Origin: Pseudonocardia endophytica | GTDB lineage: Bacteria > Actinomycetota > Actinomycetes > Mycobacteriales > Pseudonocardiaceae | Length of the DNA stretch: 64,000 bases | NCBI RefSeq assembly: GCF_004339565.1 | Contig: NZ_SMFZ01000001.1 | Span: 434,001-498,000, forward strand | Direction of reading: 5' to 3' | In this document: one piece after another, positions 15,903 through 24,250 of the stretch | Position numbering within the stretch: the stretch's first letter is position 1 | Layout: each line of letters begins with the position of its first letter | Notes under the pieces: generated by a model | What the model saw: the letters and a program-made list of their open reading frames with translations, nothing else | The model's database searches: none | What the model was told of the DNA's origin: nothing | Position numbers and translations under genes: made by a program

Positions 15903-15947
15903 CGATAAGCCCGTACATGCACGCCGTGCAACTTTGCACGCCGTGCA
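15903..15947 (-). promoter_or_regulatory. promoter with two TetR-type operators
   Basis: On the minus strand, TTGCAC (15931-15926), 17 bp, TTATCG (15908-15903). Two identical palindromes TGCACGCCGTGCA lie at 15918-15930 and 15935-15947, 17 bp centre to centre. The first covers the -35 and spacer and the second lies just upstream. This is the layout expected for autorepression of the pump/TetR operon. Confidence 0.7.
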
Positions 15948-15952
15948 CTACA

Positions 15953-17233
15953 TCACCCCAGCAGCCGCCAGCCGTGCGGCTCCAGCAGCAGCGGGTCGTC
16001 GCCGCCGCCCGACTCGGCGAGCACCGTGCCGCCCAGCGCGTCCGGGAAACGGCGCGGCTCGTCGTCGACCGAGAGCAGGAGCGTCACCGCTCCCCCGGAC
16101 CCCGTGCTGCGCAACGCGATCGTCGTGTTGTCGAGGTGTTCGACGGTGGTGCGGGCGTGCGCCAGCCAGTCGTGTCTGCGGCGCACGCCGATCAGACGCT
16201 GGTGCACCTCGCGGACCGGCTCACCGAACGGCGCGAGCCCGGACGGGTCGTCCGGGAACGGCGGACGGACGGCGTCGTCGCCGAACTCGCGCTCCTCCTT
16301 GACGCCGGTGAACGCCTGCTCGTCGCCCGCGTAGATCGACGGGATGCCGCCGAGCGTCATCAGCACGGCGACGGCGTGACCGACGTGATCGGGGTGCTCC
16401 AGCGTGCTGGCCAGGCGCGTGACGTCGTGGTTCCCGAGGAACGTGAGCGGGACGAACGACTCCATCATCTCCGAGTGGCGTTCGACGGCGTGGGCGAGCT
16501 CCCAGAGGTTGCGGTCGTTGAACGCGCTCCAGACGGCCTTCCACAGCTCGTACTGGGTGACCGAGTCCAGCCCGGAGTCGTCGACGATCGCGGCGTAGTC
16601 GCCGTGGATCACCTCGCCGACGAACCAGGCGTCCGGGAACTCGGCGCGCACCGACGGCAGGACGGCTCGCCAGAACGAGGACGGCACCTGGTAGGCGGCG
16701 TCCAGGCGCCACCCGTCGGCGCCGCGGGAGAGCCAGTGGCGCATGACGTCCCCGACGTGCTGCCGCACGGCGGGCTCGTCGTGGTCGAGTGCGACGAGCA
16801 GGTCGTGGCCCTCGAAGTCGTCCGGGCTGCCGTCCTCGCGCCACCGGAACCAGCGCCGGGCGTCGGCGTCACCCTGCTCGGCGGCCCTGAACCGCTCGAA
16901 GTCCCGTCCGACGTGGTTGAACACTCCGTCGAGCAGCACCCGGATGCCCCGCTCCCGGCAGGCGTCGACGAGCCGGTCGACGTCCGCGTCGTCACCGAGG
17001 CGCGGGTCGATCCGGAAGAAGTCCGTCGTGTCGTAGCCGTGCGAGCCGGAGGCGAACACCGGCCCGAGCGCGAGCCCGGAACAGCCGAGCTCGAGCAGGT
17101 AGTCCAGCCACGGGACCAGCCGGTCCAGCCGGTGCACCGGCTGCGTGCCCGGTGGCAGCGCCTCCCGCTCCGCGTCCACGAACCCGAGCGGATAGACCTG
17201 CCACCAGATCGCATGTTCGACCCACGACGTCAT
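15953..17233 (-). CDS. GH13 alpha-amylase-family glycosidase
   Basis: 426 aa, no signal peptide, so cytoplasmic. The four GH13 regions are intact: DGVFNH (region I), GWRLDAAY with nucleophile Asp178, WFVGEVIH with acid/base Glu207, and FLGNHD with Asp270. Small size (no long B domain) and NHVG...WFRW are like neopullulanase or trehalose/maltodextrin enzymes of actinomycetes. It begins 21 bp after the HTH gene on the same strand and may be co-transcribed with it. Substrate is an alpha-glucan or oligosaccharide; which one is not determinable. Confidence 0.9.
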   Translation of the reverse strand: MTSWVEHAIWWQVYPLGFVDAEREALPPGTQPVHRLDRLVPWLDYLLELGCSGLALGPVFASGSHGYDTTDFFRIDPRLGDDADVDRLVDACRERGIRVLLDGVFNHVGRDFERFRAAEQGDADARRWFRWREDGSPDDFEGHDLLVALDHDEPAVRQHVGDVMRHWLSRGADGWRLDAAYQVPSSFWRAVLPSVRAEFPDAWFVGEVIHGDYAAIVDDSGLDSVTQYELWKAVWSAFNDRNLWELAHAVERHSEMMESFVPLTFLGNHDVTRLASTLEHPDHVGHAVAVLMTLGGIPSIYAGDEQAFTGVKEEREFGDDAVRPPFPDDPSGLAPFGEPVREVHQRLIGVRRRHDWLAHARTTVEHLDNTTIALRSTGSGGAVTLLLSVDDEPRRFPDALGGTVLAESGGGDDPLLLEPHGWRLLG

Positions 17234-17254
17234 CCCAGTGACCCTCTCACCACG

Positions 17255-17461
17255 TCACTCGTCGACGAACTCCAGGATGTCGCCGGGCCGGCAGTCGAGC
17301 GCCCGGCAGATCGCGTCCAGCGTGGAGAAGCGGATCGCCCGCGCCTTCCCGGTCTTCAGAACCGAGACGTTCGCGATCGTGATCCCGACGGTCTCGGAGA
17401 GCTCGGTGACGGTCATCTTCCGCTTCGCGAGCATGACGTCGAGCGTGACGACGATGGCCAT
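17255..17461 (-). CDS. small XRE/YozG-type helix-turn-helix regulator
   Basis: 68 aa: an HTH only (KMTVTELSETVGITIANVSVLKTGKARAIRFSTLDAICRALDCRPGDILEF). It matches the small Cro/CI regulators that accompany DUF2975 membrane proteins. Its ATG overlaps the DUF2975 stop by one base, so the two are translationally coupled. Confidence 0.88.
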   Translation of the reverse strand: MAIVVTLDVMLAKRKMTVTELSETVGITIANVSVLKTGKARAIRFSTLDAICRALDCRPGDILEFVDE

Positions 17462-17967
17462 CAGACGGTCAGGTCGTTCTCGGACTTCATGTCCACCGCG
17501 GTCTGCAGCACCCGCTCGAACACGGCGGCGGCCGCGGCGGCGACCACGCAGAGGAACATCATGACCAGGCCGAGCGCGACGCCACCCGCGATGTCGTCCC
17601 TCCCCCGCACGACGACGAACGCGTAGACCTCCTCGGCTCCGATGAACACGATGAGCGCGAGGGCGCAGTACCGGATGATGCGCAGTGCCCGGACGGCCAC
17701 CGGGGTGAACATCCGCCCCTGCCCGGCGTACCCGAGCAGCCGGAACGCCTGGTAGAGCGCCACGAACAGCGCGATCGACGCAACGTAGGCGTAGGCCAGG
17801 AACGGGTCGTTGAAGTAGATCTGGAACGTCGTGGCGTGCGCGTTCCGACCTTCGACGTGCGGTTCCCACAGCATCAGCGCCGCCGCACCGAGTGCCACGA
17901 GGACGACGACCACCTGGAGGAACACCCGCGACGCCCTCCGGATGGACGGGACAGCGGGATCGGTCAT
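17461..17967 (-). CDS. DUF2975 four-helix membrane protein
   Basis: 168 aa with four hydrophobic segments (near 15-35, 50-70, 95-115 and 125-150). DUF2975 proteins are paired with a one-domain HTH regulator, as here, and are thought to be membrane sensors; function is not established. TTGACA lies at good distance upstream and the poor -10 CAGCCT is 6 nt before the ATG, suggesting a leaderless message. Confidence 0.82.
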   Translation of the reverse strand: MTDPAVPSIRRASRVFLQVVVVLVALGAAALMLWEPHVEGRNAHATTFQIYFNDPFLAYAYVASIALFVALYQAFRLLGYAGQGRMFTPVAVRALRIIRYCALALIVFIGAEEVYAFVVVRGRDDIAGGVALGLVMMFLCVVAAAAAAVFERVLQTAVDMKSENDLTV

Positions 17968-17973
17968 GCGGTG

Positions 17974-18002
17974 AGGCTGGCCCGGCGTTTATCGTTTGTC
18001 AA
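17974..18002 (-). promoter_or_regulatory. promoter of the DUF2975-HTH operon
   Basis: Minus strand: TTGACA (18002-17997), 17 bp, CAGCCT (17979-17974), then 6 nt to the ATG. The -10 is weak but the -35 is perfect and the spacing exact. The region 17980-18020 is the most AT-rich piece nearby. The rest of the gap to 18221 shows only a CATGATCG/CGATCATG 8-bp inverted repeat (about 18143-18210). Confidence 0.45.
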
Positions 18003-18221
18003 TATCTTCTCATCGTTGCTCGATAACCGGCTCGGCCACCTCTCGCCGAGATGCAGCCCAGCGGGGCGGAGCGACCGGCAACTCCCGCTCAGGTGCAACT
18101 CGGCGACGCGAGCGTTGCGCCGCCGCGGCCTGCGGACGACGGCCATGATCGGCGGTTCAGGAGCAGATCGGCCGCCACGCGCACGTTCCGCTCCACAGAC
18201 GGCGATCATGTCGGGTACCGC

Positions 18222-19034
18222 TCACGTGCCGGACAGCCGCTCCACCAGCGGAGCGAACTCCTCGAGGAACGAGCCGTTCACGCTGACATAGGAGACGCCC
18301 AGCTCCGCGCGACGGCGTTCCAGCTCCGCGGCCATGTCGTCGACGCTGCCGCGGAGGATGGTCAACGAGTCGTGCTCGATCAGCGTCTCCGCGTCGACGC
18401 CGATGAAGCCGCGGATCCACGGCGGGACGTGGTCCCCGACCACGAAGATGTTCATCGCGATCTCGATCTCACGGCCGTCGGCGTGCGAGCGGATCTCCTC
18501 GACCTGTGCGGCGAACTCGTCGCGCGTCGCCAGCGGGCCGCCGGCCAGCGTCACGATGTCGGCCTTCTCCGCGGCGAGCCGTCGTGCGCGCGGACCACCC
18601 GCGGCCAGCATCACCGGCGTGTGCGCGTCGCCGTCGAGCCGCCGGACGTGGTCGATCGTCGCGGAGATCGAGTCGAGCCGTTCCCGTCCGTCGCCGTAGG
18701 GCAGGCCCAGCTCCTCGGCCTGCTCGCGCATCGACGGCAGCCCGGTCCCGAGACCGAGCTCGAACCGGCCGTCGGTGACGGTGGTCAGGCTGTGCGCCTC
18801 CCACGCCGCCGCCCGGGCCGTCCGCAGCGGACTGGCGAACACGAACGAGCCGACGCGCAGCCGCGTCGTGACCGCTGCGGCCGTGGCCAGCGACGCCGTC
18901 GGGGTCGGCAGGTGCAGGTTGTCCGGACTGAGCAGCGTCGAGTATCCGAGCTCCTCCGCCCGGCGAGCCGTCTCCCGCCACCTCGCGCCGCCCTCGCCTG
19001 CCGCCGCCACCACGCCGAAACGGAACGCCCTCAT
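18222..19034 (-). CDS. LLM-class F420/FMN-dependent oxidoreductase
   Basis: 270 aa from the ATG at 19034 (MRAFRFGVV); a longer frame adds only five residues. Luciferase-like fold: AEELGYSTLLSPDNLHLP, RLRVGSFVFASPLRTARAAAWEAHSLTTVTDGRFELGLGTG, and PVMLAAGGPRARRLAAEKAD. These correspond to the TIGR03621-like F420 group of actinomycetes. It stands alone between the DUF2975 promoter region and a 235-bp GC-rich gap in which I see no feature. Confidence 0.87.
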   Translation of the reverse strand: MRAFRFGVVAAAGEGGARWRETARRAEELGYSTLLSPDNLHLPTPTASLATAAAVTTRLRVGSFVFASPLRTARAAAWEAHSLTTVTDGRFELGLGTGLPSMREQAEELGLPYGDGRERLDSISATIDHVRRLDGDAHTPVMLAAGGPRARRLAAEKADIVTLAGGPLATRDEFAAQVEEIRSHADGREIEIAMNIFVVGDHVPPWIRGFIGVDAETLIEHDSLTILRGSVDDMAAELERRRAELGVSYVSVNGSFLEEFAPLVERLSGT

Positions 19035-19269
19035 CGGATCAACCCCCACGCCGGATCGAAGTTCGCCTCCCCGGTTCTACGCCTGGCGGCCGTCCGGCGT
19101 GATCCCGGCCCGGCGACCCCGGCGTCGCGCGACGGCCGCACCGACGCGGCGGCCCGCGTACCGCAGCCACGCGGACACGGCGCCGGGCACCCACCCGCCG
19201 GCGCGTCCTTCGCCGGCGACCCGACACCAGGTGGGCGTGCCGGACCCCGCACCCGGCACATCCCCGAGA

Positions 19270-20166
19270 TCACCCCCAGCCGATCCCCGACCCGGCGGCC
19301 CCCCGCAGATCCGCCGCGGCGACGGCGCGCGCGGCCGCCCGGAACACCGTCACCGCCTCGCGCCGGTCGCTCGGGCGGCTCGCGACCGAGATCGTCGCGG
19401 CCGGACCCTCCAACGGCACGTACCGCACCTCGGGATGCGGGAAGAACCGGCGGGCGGGCTCGGCGTGCAGGCCGAGCCAGCCACTCGTCGCGACCGCCGT
19501 CGGGATCCCGGACGGAGACCGGACGGCCACACCACCACGCAGTCCACTGTGGTCCCGCCACTCGGCGAGTCCCGGGAACGACCCGACCGGCGACACCCAC
19601 CGGTACCTCTCGATGTCGGCCCCGGTGAGGGTCTCCGCCCCGGCGAGCTCCGACCGCACCGGGACGACGGCGTAGCGCTCGAGCTCGAGCGTCCGATCCA
19701 GCGCGAGATCGTCCGCGCCACCGACGTCGTGGACCAGGGCGACGTCGACCTCGCCGGTCCGTACGGCGTCGTACTGTCCCTCCCAGTCCAGCTCGACGGC
19801 GGTCAGGACGAGGTCCGGGCAGCGTGCCTCGACGAGGTCACGGACGCCCGGCCAGAGGTCGGCCAGCCCGAAGCCGAGCACCCCGATCCGCAGCACACCC
19901 GAGTCCTCGCGCGGTCCGTCGGCCTGCGCCACCAGCCCGTCGAGCTGCGCGAGGACCCGCCGGGCCCGTGGCAGGAACCGTTCCCCGGCCGGGGTGAGCA
20001 CCACCCGCCTGCTGGTCCGGGCGAACAACGGCGTGCCGACCTCGCGCTCGAGTGCCCGGATGTGACGGCCGAACGGCTGGGCCGCGATGTAGTGCGCCCT
20101 CGCGGCGCGTCCGAAGTGGAGGGTCTCGGCGAGCGTGACCGCGTAGCGCAGCGACCGGACGTCCAC
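19270..20166 (-). CDS. LysR-family transcriptional regulator
   Basis: 298 aa. The N-terminal winged HTH (SLRYAVTLAETLHFGRAARAHYIAAQPFGRHIRALEREVGTPLFAR) is followed by the LysR effector domain (SGVLRIGVLGFG). GAGGTGGTGAGGAC precedes the GTG start. It diverges from the amidohydrolase gene with 147 bp between, the usual LysR arrangement, so it probably activates that catabolic set in response to its substrate. No clear T-N11-A box could be fixed by eye. Confidence 0.88.
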   Translation of the reverse strand: MDVRSLRYAVTLAETLHFGRAARAHYIAAQPFGRHIRALEREVGTPLFARTSRRVVLTPAGERFLPRARRVLAQLDGLVAQADGPREDSGVLRIGVLGFGLADLWPGVRDLVEARCPDLVLTAVELDWEGQYDAVRTGEVDVALVHDVGGADDLALDRTLELERYAVVPVRSELAGAETLTGADIERYRWVSPVGSFPGLAEWRDHSGLRGGVAVRSPSGIPTAVATSGWLGLHAEPARRFFPHPEVRYVPLEGPAATISVASRPSDRREAVTVFRAAARAVAAADLRGAAGSGIGWG

Positions 20167-20313
20167 GTCCTCACCACCTCGTGTCCGCGCGCGATGCTAC
20201 GACGCCTCCGTCGCCGTGGGGAGTGGTGACCGCAACCGGATCGGCACATGTTCGACGGCCGGTGGTCCGTCAGGCTCTCGGTCGATCCGACCCCTTCCTC
20301 CGGAGGCAGACAC

Positions 20314-21757
20314 CATGGCGCGCACCCTGATCCGCGGCGGTCACGTCCTGACGATGGACGACGCCGTCGGCGACCTCCCGACCGGTGACGTTCTCGTCGA
20401 GGACGGCGTGATCGCGGCCGTCGCACCGTCGCTCGACGTCACCGACGCCGAGGTGATCGACGCGAGCGGGCACCTCGTGCTGCCCGGTCTCGTCGACACC
20501 CACCGCCACACCTGGCAGTCCCTGGTCCGCGGCATCTGCGGCGACTGGACGCTCGGCGACTACTACTTCGGCATCCGGCTCGCGATCTCCCCCGCCTACA
20601 CGGCCGACGACGTGCGGCTGGGCAACCGGGTCGGCGCGCTCGACGCGCTGAACGCCGGCGTGACGACGCTGCTCGACTTCTCGCACTGCAACAACACCCC
20701 CGACCACAGTGACGGGGCCGTCCTCGGCCTGCGCGACACCGGGATCCGGGCCGCGTTCTGCTACGGCTTCTTCGAGAGCTCCCCCGAGGCGTCCCTGTTC
20801 GGCGGGCACGACGCGCGACTGAAGGACTTCCACCGGATCGCCGACACGTACTTCCCGACGAACGACGGGCTCCTGACCCTCGGTGTCTCGCTGTCCGAGC
20901 TGTTCGGCCTGCCGTGGGAGCGGACGGTCGCCGAGCTCGCCGCCGCACGCGAGCGCCGGGCGCTGATCGTGAACCACACCGGCTGCGTCTGGGGCAGCGT
21001 GCTGACCGGCGGGATCCGCGAGCTCGACGCGCTGGGGCTGCTCGGCCCGGACATGGTCCACGTGCACTGCAACGCGCTCGACGACGGCGAGTGGGACGCG
21101 CTCGTGGCCAGCGGCGGGAAGGTGTCGATCTCGGTGGAGACCGAGCTGAACATGGGCATGGGACGGCCGGTGTTCGAGCGGTGCCGCCGGCACGGGCCGG
21201 CCCCGACGCTGTCCGCCGACGTCATCTCGCTCAACTCCGGCGACCTCTGGCACGAGATGCGCTTCGGCCTCGGGTTCACGCGATGGGAGGCCACCGAGGC
21301 GACGAACCTCGCGAACGCCATGCCGGAGACGGTCACCACGACGGCGCGCGAGGCGCTGCGCTGGACCACCGTGAACGCCGCCGACGCGCTGGGCCTGGGC
21401 GACCGGATCGGGTCGCTGACCCCGGGCAAGCGCGCGGACCTGCAGCTCGTCGGCGGTCCGGCGATCGAGCAGCACCCGCGCATCGACCCCTACGCGACGC
21501 TCGTGTTCCAGACGACGGCCGCGGACGTCCGCACCGTGCTCGTCGACGGCCGGGTCGTGAAGCGCGACGGGGCGCTGACCGGCGTCGACACCGCCGGCCT
21601 GGCCGCCGAGGCGGACACCGCAGCCGACGCGATCCTCGGCCGGGTCCGGGACGCGGGCCGCGCACTGCCCGGCACGCCGCCCGGCGCGTTCGAGGCGCTG
21701 GAGCCGATCGCCCGCGGATGGCACCAGGAGGCACGGCGGGCCGCAGGTATTGAGTGA
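20314..21757 (+). CDS. ATZ/TRZ-like metal-dependent amidohydrolase
   Basis: 480 aa. Strong CGGAGG ribosome site before the ATG. It has the amidohydrolase beta-barrel plan: small N-terminal beta domain, LPGLVDTHRHTWQS (HxH metal site, here HRH), IVNHTG and HVHCNALDD histidines, SVETELNMGMG, DVISLNSGDLWHEM, and the closing LTPGKRADLQLV. Chlorohydrolase/deaminase enzymes such as AtzA/TrzN and SAH deaminase share this. Its stop codon lies in the TetR-type palindrome of the next gene. It may remove a chloro, amino or amide group from a heterocycle at the head of the FAH/MBL/CocE pathway. Confidence 0.87.
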
Positions 21758-21768
21758 GTACTCACTCA
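21751..21768. promoter_or_regulatory. 18-bp perfect palindrome, TetR operator
   Basis: TGAGTGAGTACTCACTCA is a perfect palindrome. It covers the amidohydrolase stop codon and the -35/spacer of the next gene's promoter, so the TetR encoded directly downstream is very likely autoregulated through it. Confidence 0.75.
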
Positions 21769-21773
21769 TGGCG

Positions 21774-21779
21774 TAGGGT
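21774..21779 (+). promoter_or_regulatory. -10 box for a leaderless TetR transcript
   Basis: TAGGGT ends 6 nt before the ATG at 21786. TTGAGT (21750-21755) is 18 bp upstream and lies in the operator palindrome. Confidence 0.55.
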
Positions 21780-21785
21780 CGCGCC

Positions 21786-22367
21786 ATGCCGCCCGGCGAC
21801 CTGCGCTCCCGGATCCTCGAGTCGACGACGAAGCTCCTGAGGGAAGAGGGGCTCGCCGCGGCGACGTCGCGCCGGATCGCGCGGGGTGCCGACTGCTCGG
21901 AGGGCTCGATCTACGTGCACTTCGGCGACAAGGGCTCGCTGCTCGCCGCCGTGCTGTCCTCCGGGCTGCCGGAGGCCGCGGCGCTGTGGGAGACGGCCGA
22001 CCGGGGTGCCTCGGTCGACCTCCGGGAGGGTCTGGCCGCCGTCCTGGAGGCGGTCCGTGCCTACTACGCCGCGAGCTACCGGCTCGTCGGGATCGTGCTC
22101 GTCGACCGTGAGCTGTTCGCGCAGTACAGCCGCAGCCACCGCGAGGGCGGGACCGGGCCGCAGCAGGTGTGGCGGGCCGTGCACCGGTTCCTCGACGCAC
22201 ACCGCGGCGGCCTGCCCGGCGACCTGGATCTCGAGGTCGAGGCCGTGAAGCTGGCCGGTGCCTGCCAGAACTCCGTGTGGGTGGAGATGGTCAGCGGCCC
22301 CGGCGAGCTGCCGCGCGGCGACCCACGACTGCTCATCGACGACCTCGTCGGGTCGCTGACCCGCTGA
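21786..22367 (+). CDS. TetR-family transcriptional regulator
   Basis: 193 aa. HTH: LAAATSRRIARGADCSEGSIYVHFGDKGSLLAAV. C-terminal ligand domain unrecognised. The leaderless promoter and perfect palindrome directly upstream indicate autorepression; the three downstream enzyme genes follow at -4 to +20 bp and are therefore under the same control. Confidence 0.88.
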   Translation: MPPGDLRSRILESTTKLLREEGLAAATSRRIARGADCSEGSIYVHFGDKGSLLAAVLSSGLPEAAALWETADRGASVDLREGLAAVLEAVRAYYAASYRLVGIVLVDRELFAQYSRSHREGGTGPQQVWRAVHRFLDAHRGGLPGDLDLEVEAVKLAGACQNSVWVEMVSGPGELPRGDPRLLIDDLVGSLTR

Positions 22368-22387
22368 GACGGAAACGGAGACGACAC

Positions 22388-23299
22388 GTGCGCTGGAGCA
22401 CCTACCTCGACGACGATGGCGTCGCGCGGCCCGCCGTGTGGGAGGCCGACCGCCTCCATCCGGTACCCGGCGACACCTCGCTCCTCGAACTGATCGCCGA
22501 CGACCGGACGGCCGACGCGGCGGACGCCGCCCGCCGCGAGCCCGGCGTCGATCCCGCGGGTGTGCGGCTGCTCGCCCCGATCCCCCGGCCGCCGTCGATC
22601 CGGGACTTCATGGCGTTCGAGGAGCACGTCGTGACGGCGAGCGCCGCGATCGGGCTGACCGTCGATCCACTGTGGTACTCCCAGCCGGTCTTCTACTTCA
22701 CGAACCCGGCGTCGCTGCTCGGGCCGCACGACGACGTCCCGGTCCCGCCGGGCAGCGAGGCGCTGGACTACGAGCTGGAGATCGCCGCCGTGATCGGTCG
22801 CGAGGGATCCGACCTCACGCCGGAGGCGGCCGTCGACGCGATCGCGGGTTACGTGCTGTTCTGCGACTGGAGCGCGCGCGACCTGCAGGGCGCCGAGATG
22901 CGCCTGAACCTGGGGCCGGCCAAGGGCAAGGACTTCCGGTCCAGCTGCGGTCCGTGGATGCTCACGCCCGACGAGCTCGACGGGGCCGCGGCGATGTCCG
23001 CGTCGGTGAACGGGAAACCCTGCAGCGCAGGCACTCTCGACGCCCTGTACTGGTCGTTCGGCCAGATGATCGCCTACGCGTCGCGCGGCACCCGCGTGCT
23101 GCCCGGCGACCTGATCGGGTCCGGCACGGTCGGCACCGGCTGCCTGCTGGAGCTCTCCCGCGTGCACGGTGCCGAGGCCTACCCGTGGCTGCAGCCCGGC
23201 GACCGCGTGCACCTCGACGCCGACGGGCTCGGCGCGATCGACGCCGCCGTCGTGCCAGGACCCGCCGTCGTCCCGCTCCGCCAAGGGAGCTCGTCGTGA
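22388..23299 (+). CDS. fumarylacetoacetate hydrolase (FAH) family enzyme
   Basis: 303 aa from a GTG with AAACGGAG 7 nt upstream. FAH hallmarks: RDFMAFEEHV, the metal-binding E-x-E site in LDYELEIAAVIGR, a distal Asp in FCDWSARDLQ, and the LGPAKGKDFRSSCGPWMLTPDEL segment. It would cleave a C-C bond of, or hydrate/decarboxylate, a beta-diketo acid in aromatic-ring degradation. It overlaps the MBL gene by 4 bp (GTGA). Confidence 0.87.
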   Translation: MRWSTYLDDDGVARPAVWEADRLHPVPGDTSLLELIADDRTADAADAARREPGVDPAGVRLLAPIPRPPSIRDFMAFEEHVVTASAAIGLTVDPLWYSQPVFYFTNPASLLGPHDDVPVPPGSEALDYELEIAAVIGREGSDLTPEAAVDAIAGYVLFCDWSARDLQGAEMRLNLGPAKGKDFRSSCGPWMLTPDELDGAAAMSASVNGKPCSAGTLDALYWSFGQMIAYASRGTRVLPGDLIGSGTVGTGCLLELSRVHGAEAYPWLQPGDRVHLDADGLGAIDAAVVPGPAVVPLRQGSSS

Positions 23300-24237
23300 G
23301 CAGCCGCACCGACGACGTCACCGTCCCCGGACCGCCGCGTCGCGAGGAGGTCTCCGACGGCATCCACGCCTACGTCCAGCCGGACGGCACCTGGTGGATC
23401 AACAACACCGGGTTCGTGGTCGGCCCGCAGGGCGTCCTCGCGATCGACGCCTGCTCCACCGAGCGTCGCACCCGGGCGTTCCTGGACACGATCGCCGGGG
23501 TCACCGACCGGCCCGTCCGCACGCTCGTGAACACCCACCACCACGGCGACCACACGTTCGGCAACGTGCTGTTCGACGGCGCCGCGATCGTCGCGCACGA
23601 GAACGCGCGGTCCGAGGCGATCGCGTTCGGCCCGGCCCGCGAGCTCCCCTACTGGCAGAACCCGGAGTGGGGCGACCTGCCCCTCGACCCGCCGTTCGTC
23701 ACGTTCACCGACCGGGTCACCGTCCACTCAGGAGACCTGCGCGCCGAGGTCGTGCACGTCGGCACCCCGGCGCACACGACCAACGACTCGATCGTCTGGT
23801 TCCCGGAGCGCTCCACGCTGTTCTGCGGCGACCTCGTCTTCAACGGCGGCACGCCGTTCCTGCTCATGGGTTCCGTCGCGGGGGCGATCGACGTCGTCGA
23901 GAACGTGCTCGCCCCGCTCGGTGCGGCCACGACCGTCCCCGGTCACGGCCCGGTGTTCCACGACGCCGCGCCGCTGGAGGCCACGGTGGACTACCTGCGC
24001 TTCGTCCTGGACGTCGCCGAACGCGGCCGCGCGGCGGGCGTCACGCCCCTGCAGGCCGCCCGCGACACCGACCTCGGCCGGTTCGCCGACTGGCCGGATG
24101 CCGAGCGCATCGTCGGCAACCTGCACCGCGCCTACGCCGAGCTCGACGGCCTCGAGCGAGGCGGACGGATCGACGTGTTCGCCGCCCTCGACGACATGGT
24201 CACCTACCACGGTGGCCCGCTGACCTGCTTCGCCTGA
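23296..24237 (+). CDS. metallo-beta-lactamase-fold hydrolase
   Basis: 313 aa. The zinc-binding motif NTHHHGDHTFGN (HxHxDH form, about residues 78-84) is followed by the PAHTTND His, the bridging Asp in FCGDLVFNG and the late VPGHGP His. GTGA overlap with the FAH gene shows translational coupling. The family hydrolyses thioesters, lactones or esters. With FAH and CocE neighbours it probably acts on an intermediate of the same degradative route. Confidence 0.86.
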   Translation: MSSRTDDVTVPGPPRREEVSDGIHAYVQPDGTWWINNTGFVVGPQGVLAIDACSTERRTRAFLDTIAGVTDRPVRTLVNTHHHGDHTFGNVLFDGAAIVAHENARSEAIAFGPARELPYWQNPEWGDLPLDPPFVTFTDRVTVHSGDLRAEVVHVGTPAHTTNDSIVWFPERSTLFCGDLVFNGGTPFLLMGSVAGAIDVVENVLAPLGAATTVPGHGPVFHDAAPLEATVDYLRFVLDVAERGRAAGVTPLQAARDTDLGRFADWPDAERIVGNLHRAYAELDGLERGGRIDVFAALDDMVTYHGGPLTCFA

Positions 24238-24250
24238 CCCTGGAGCCACC

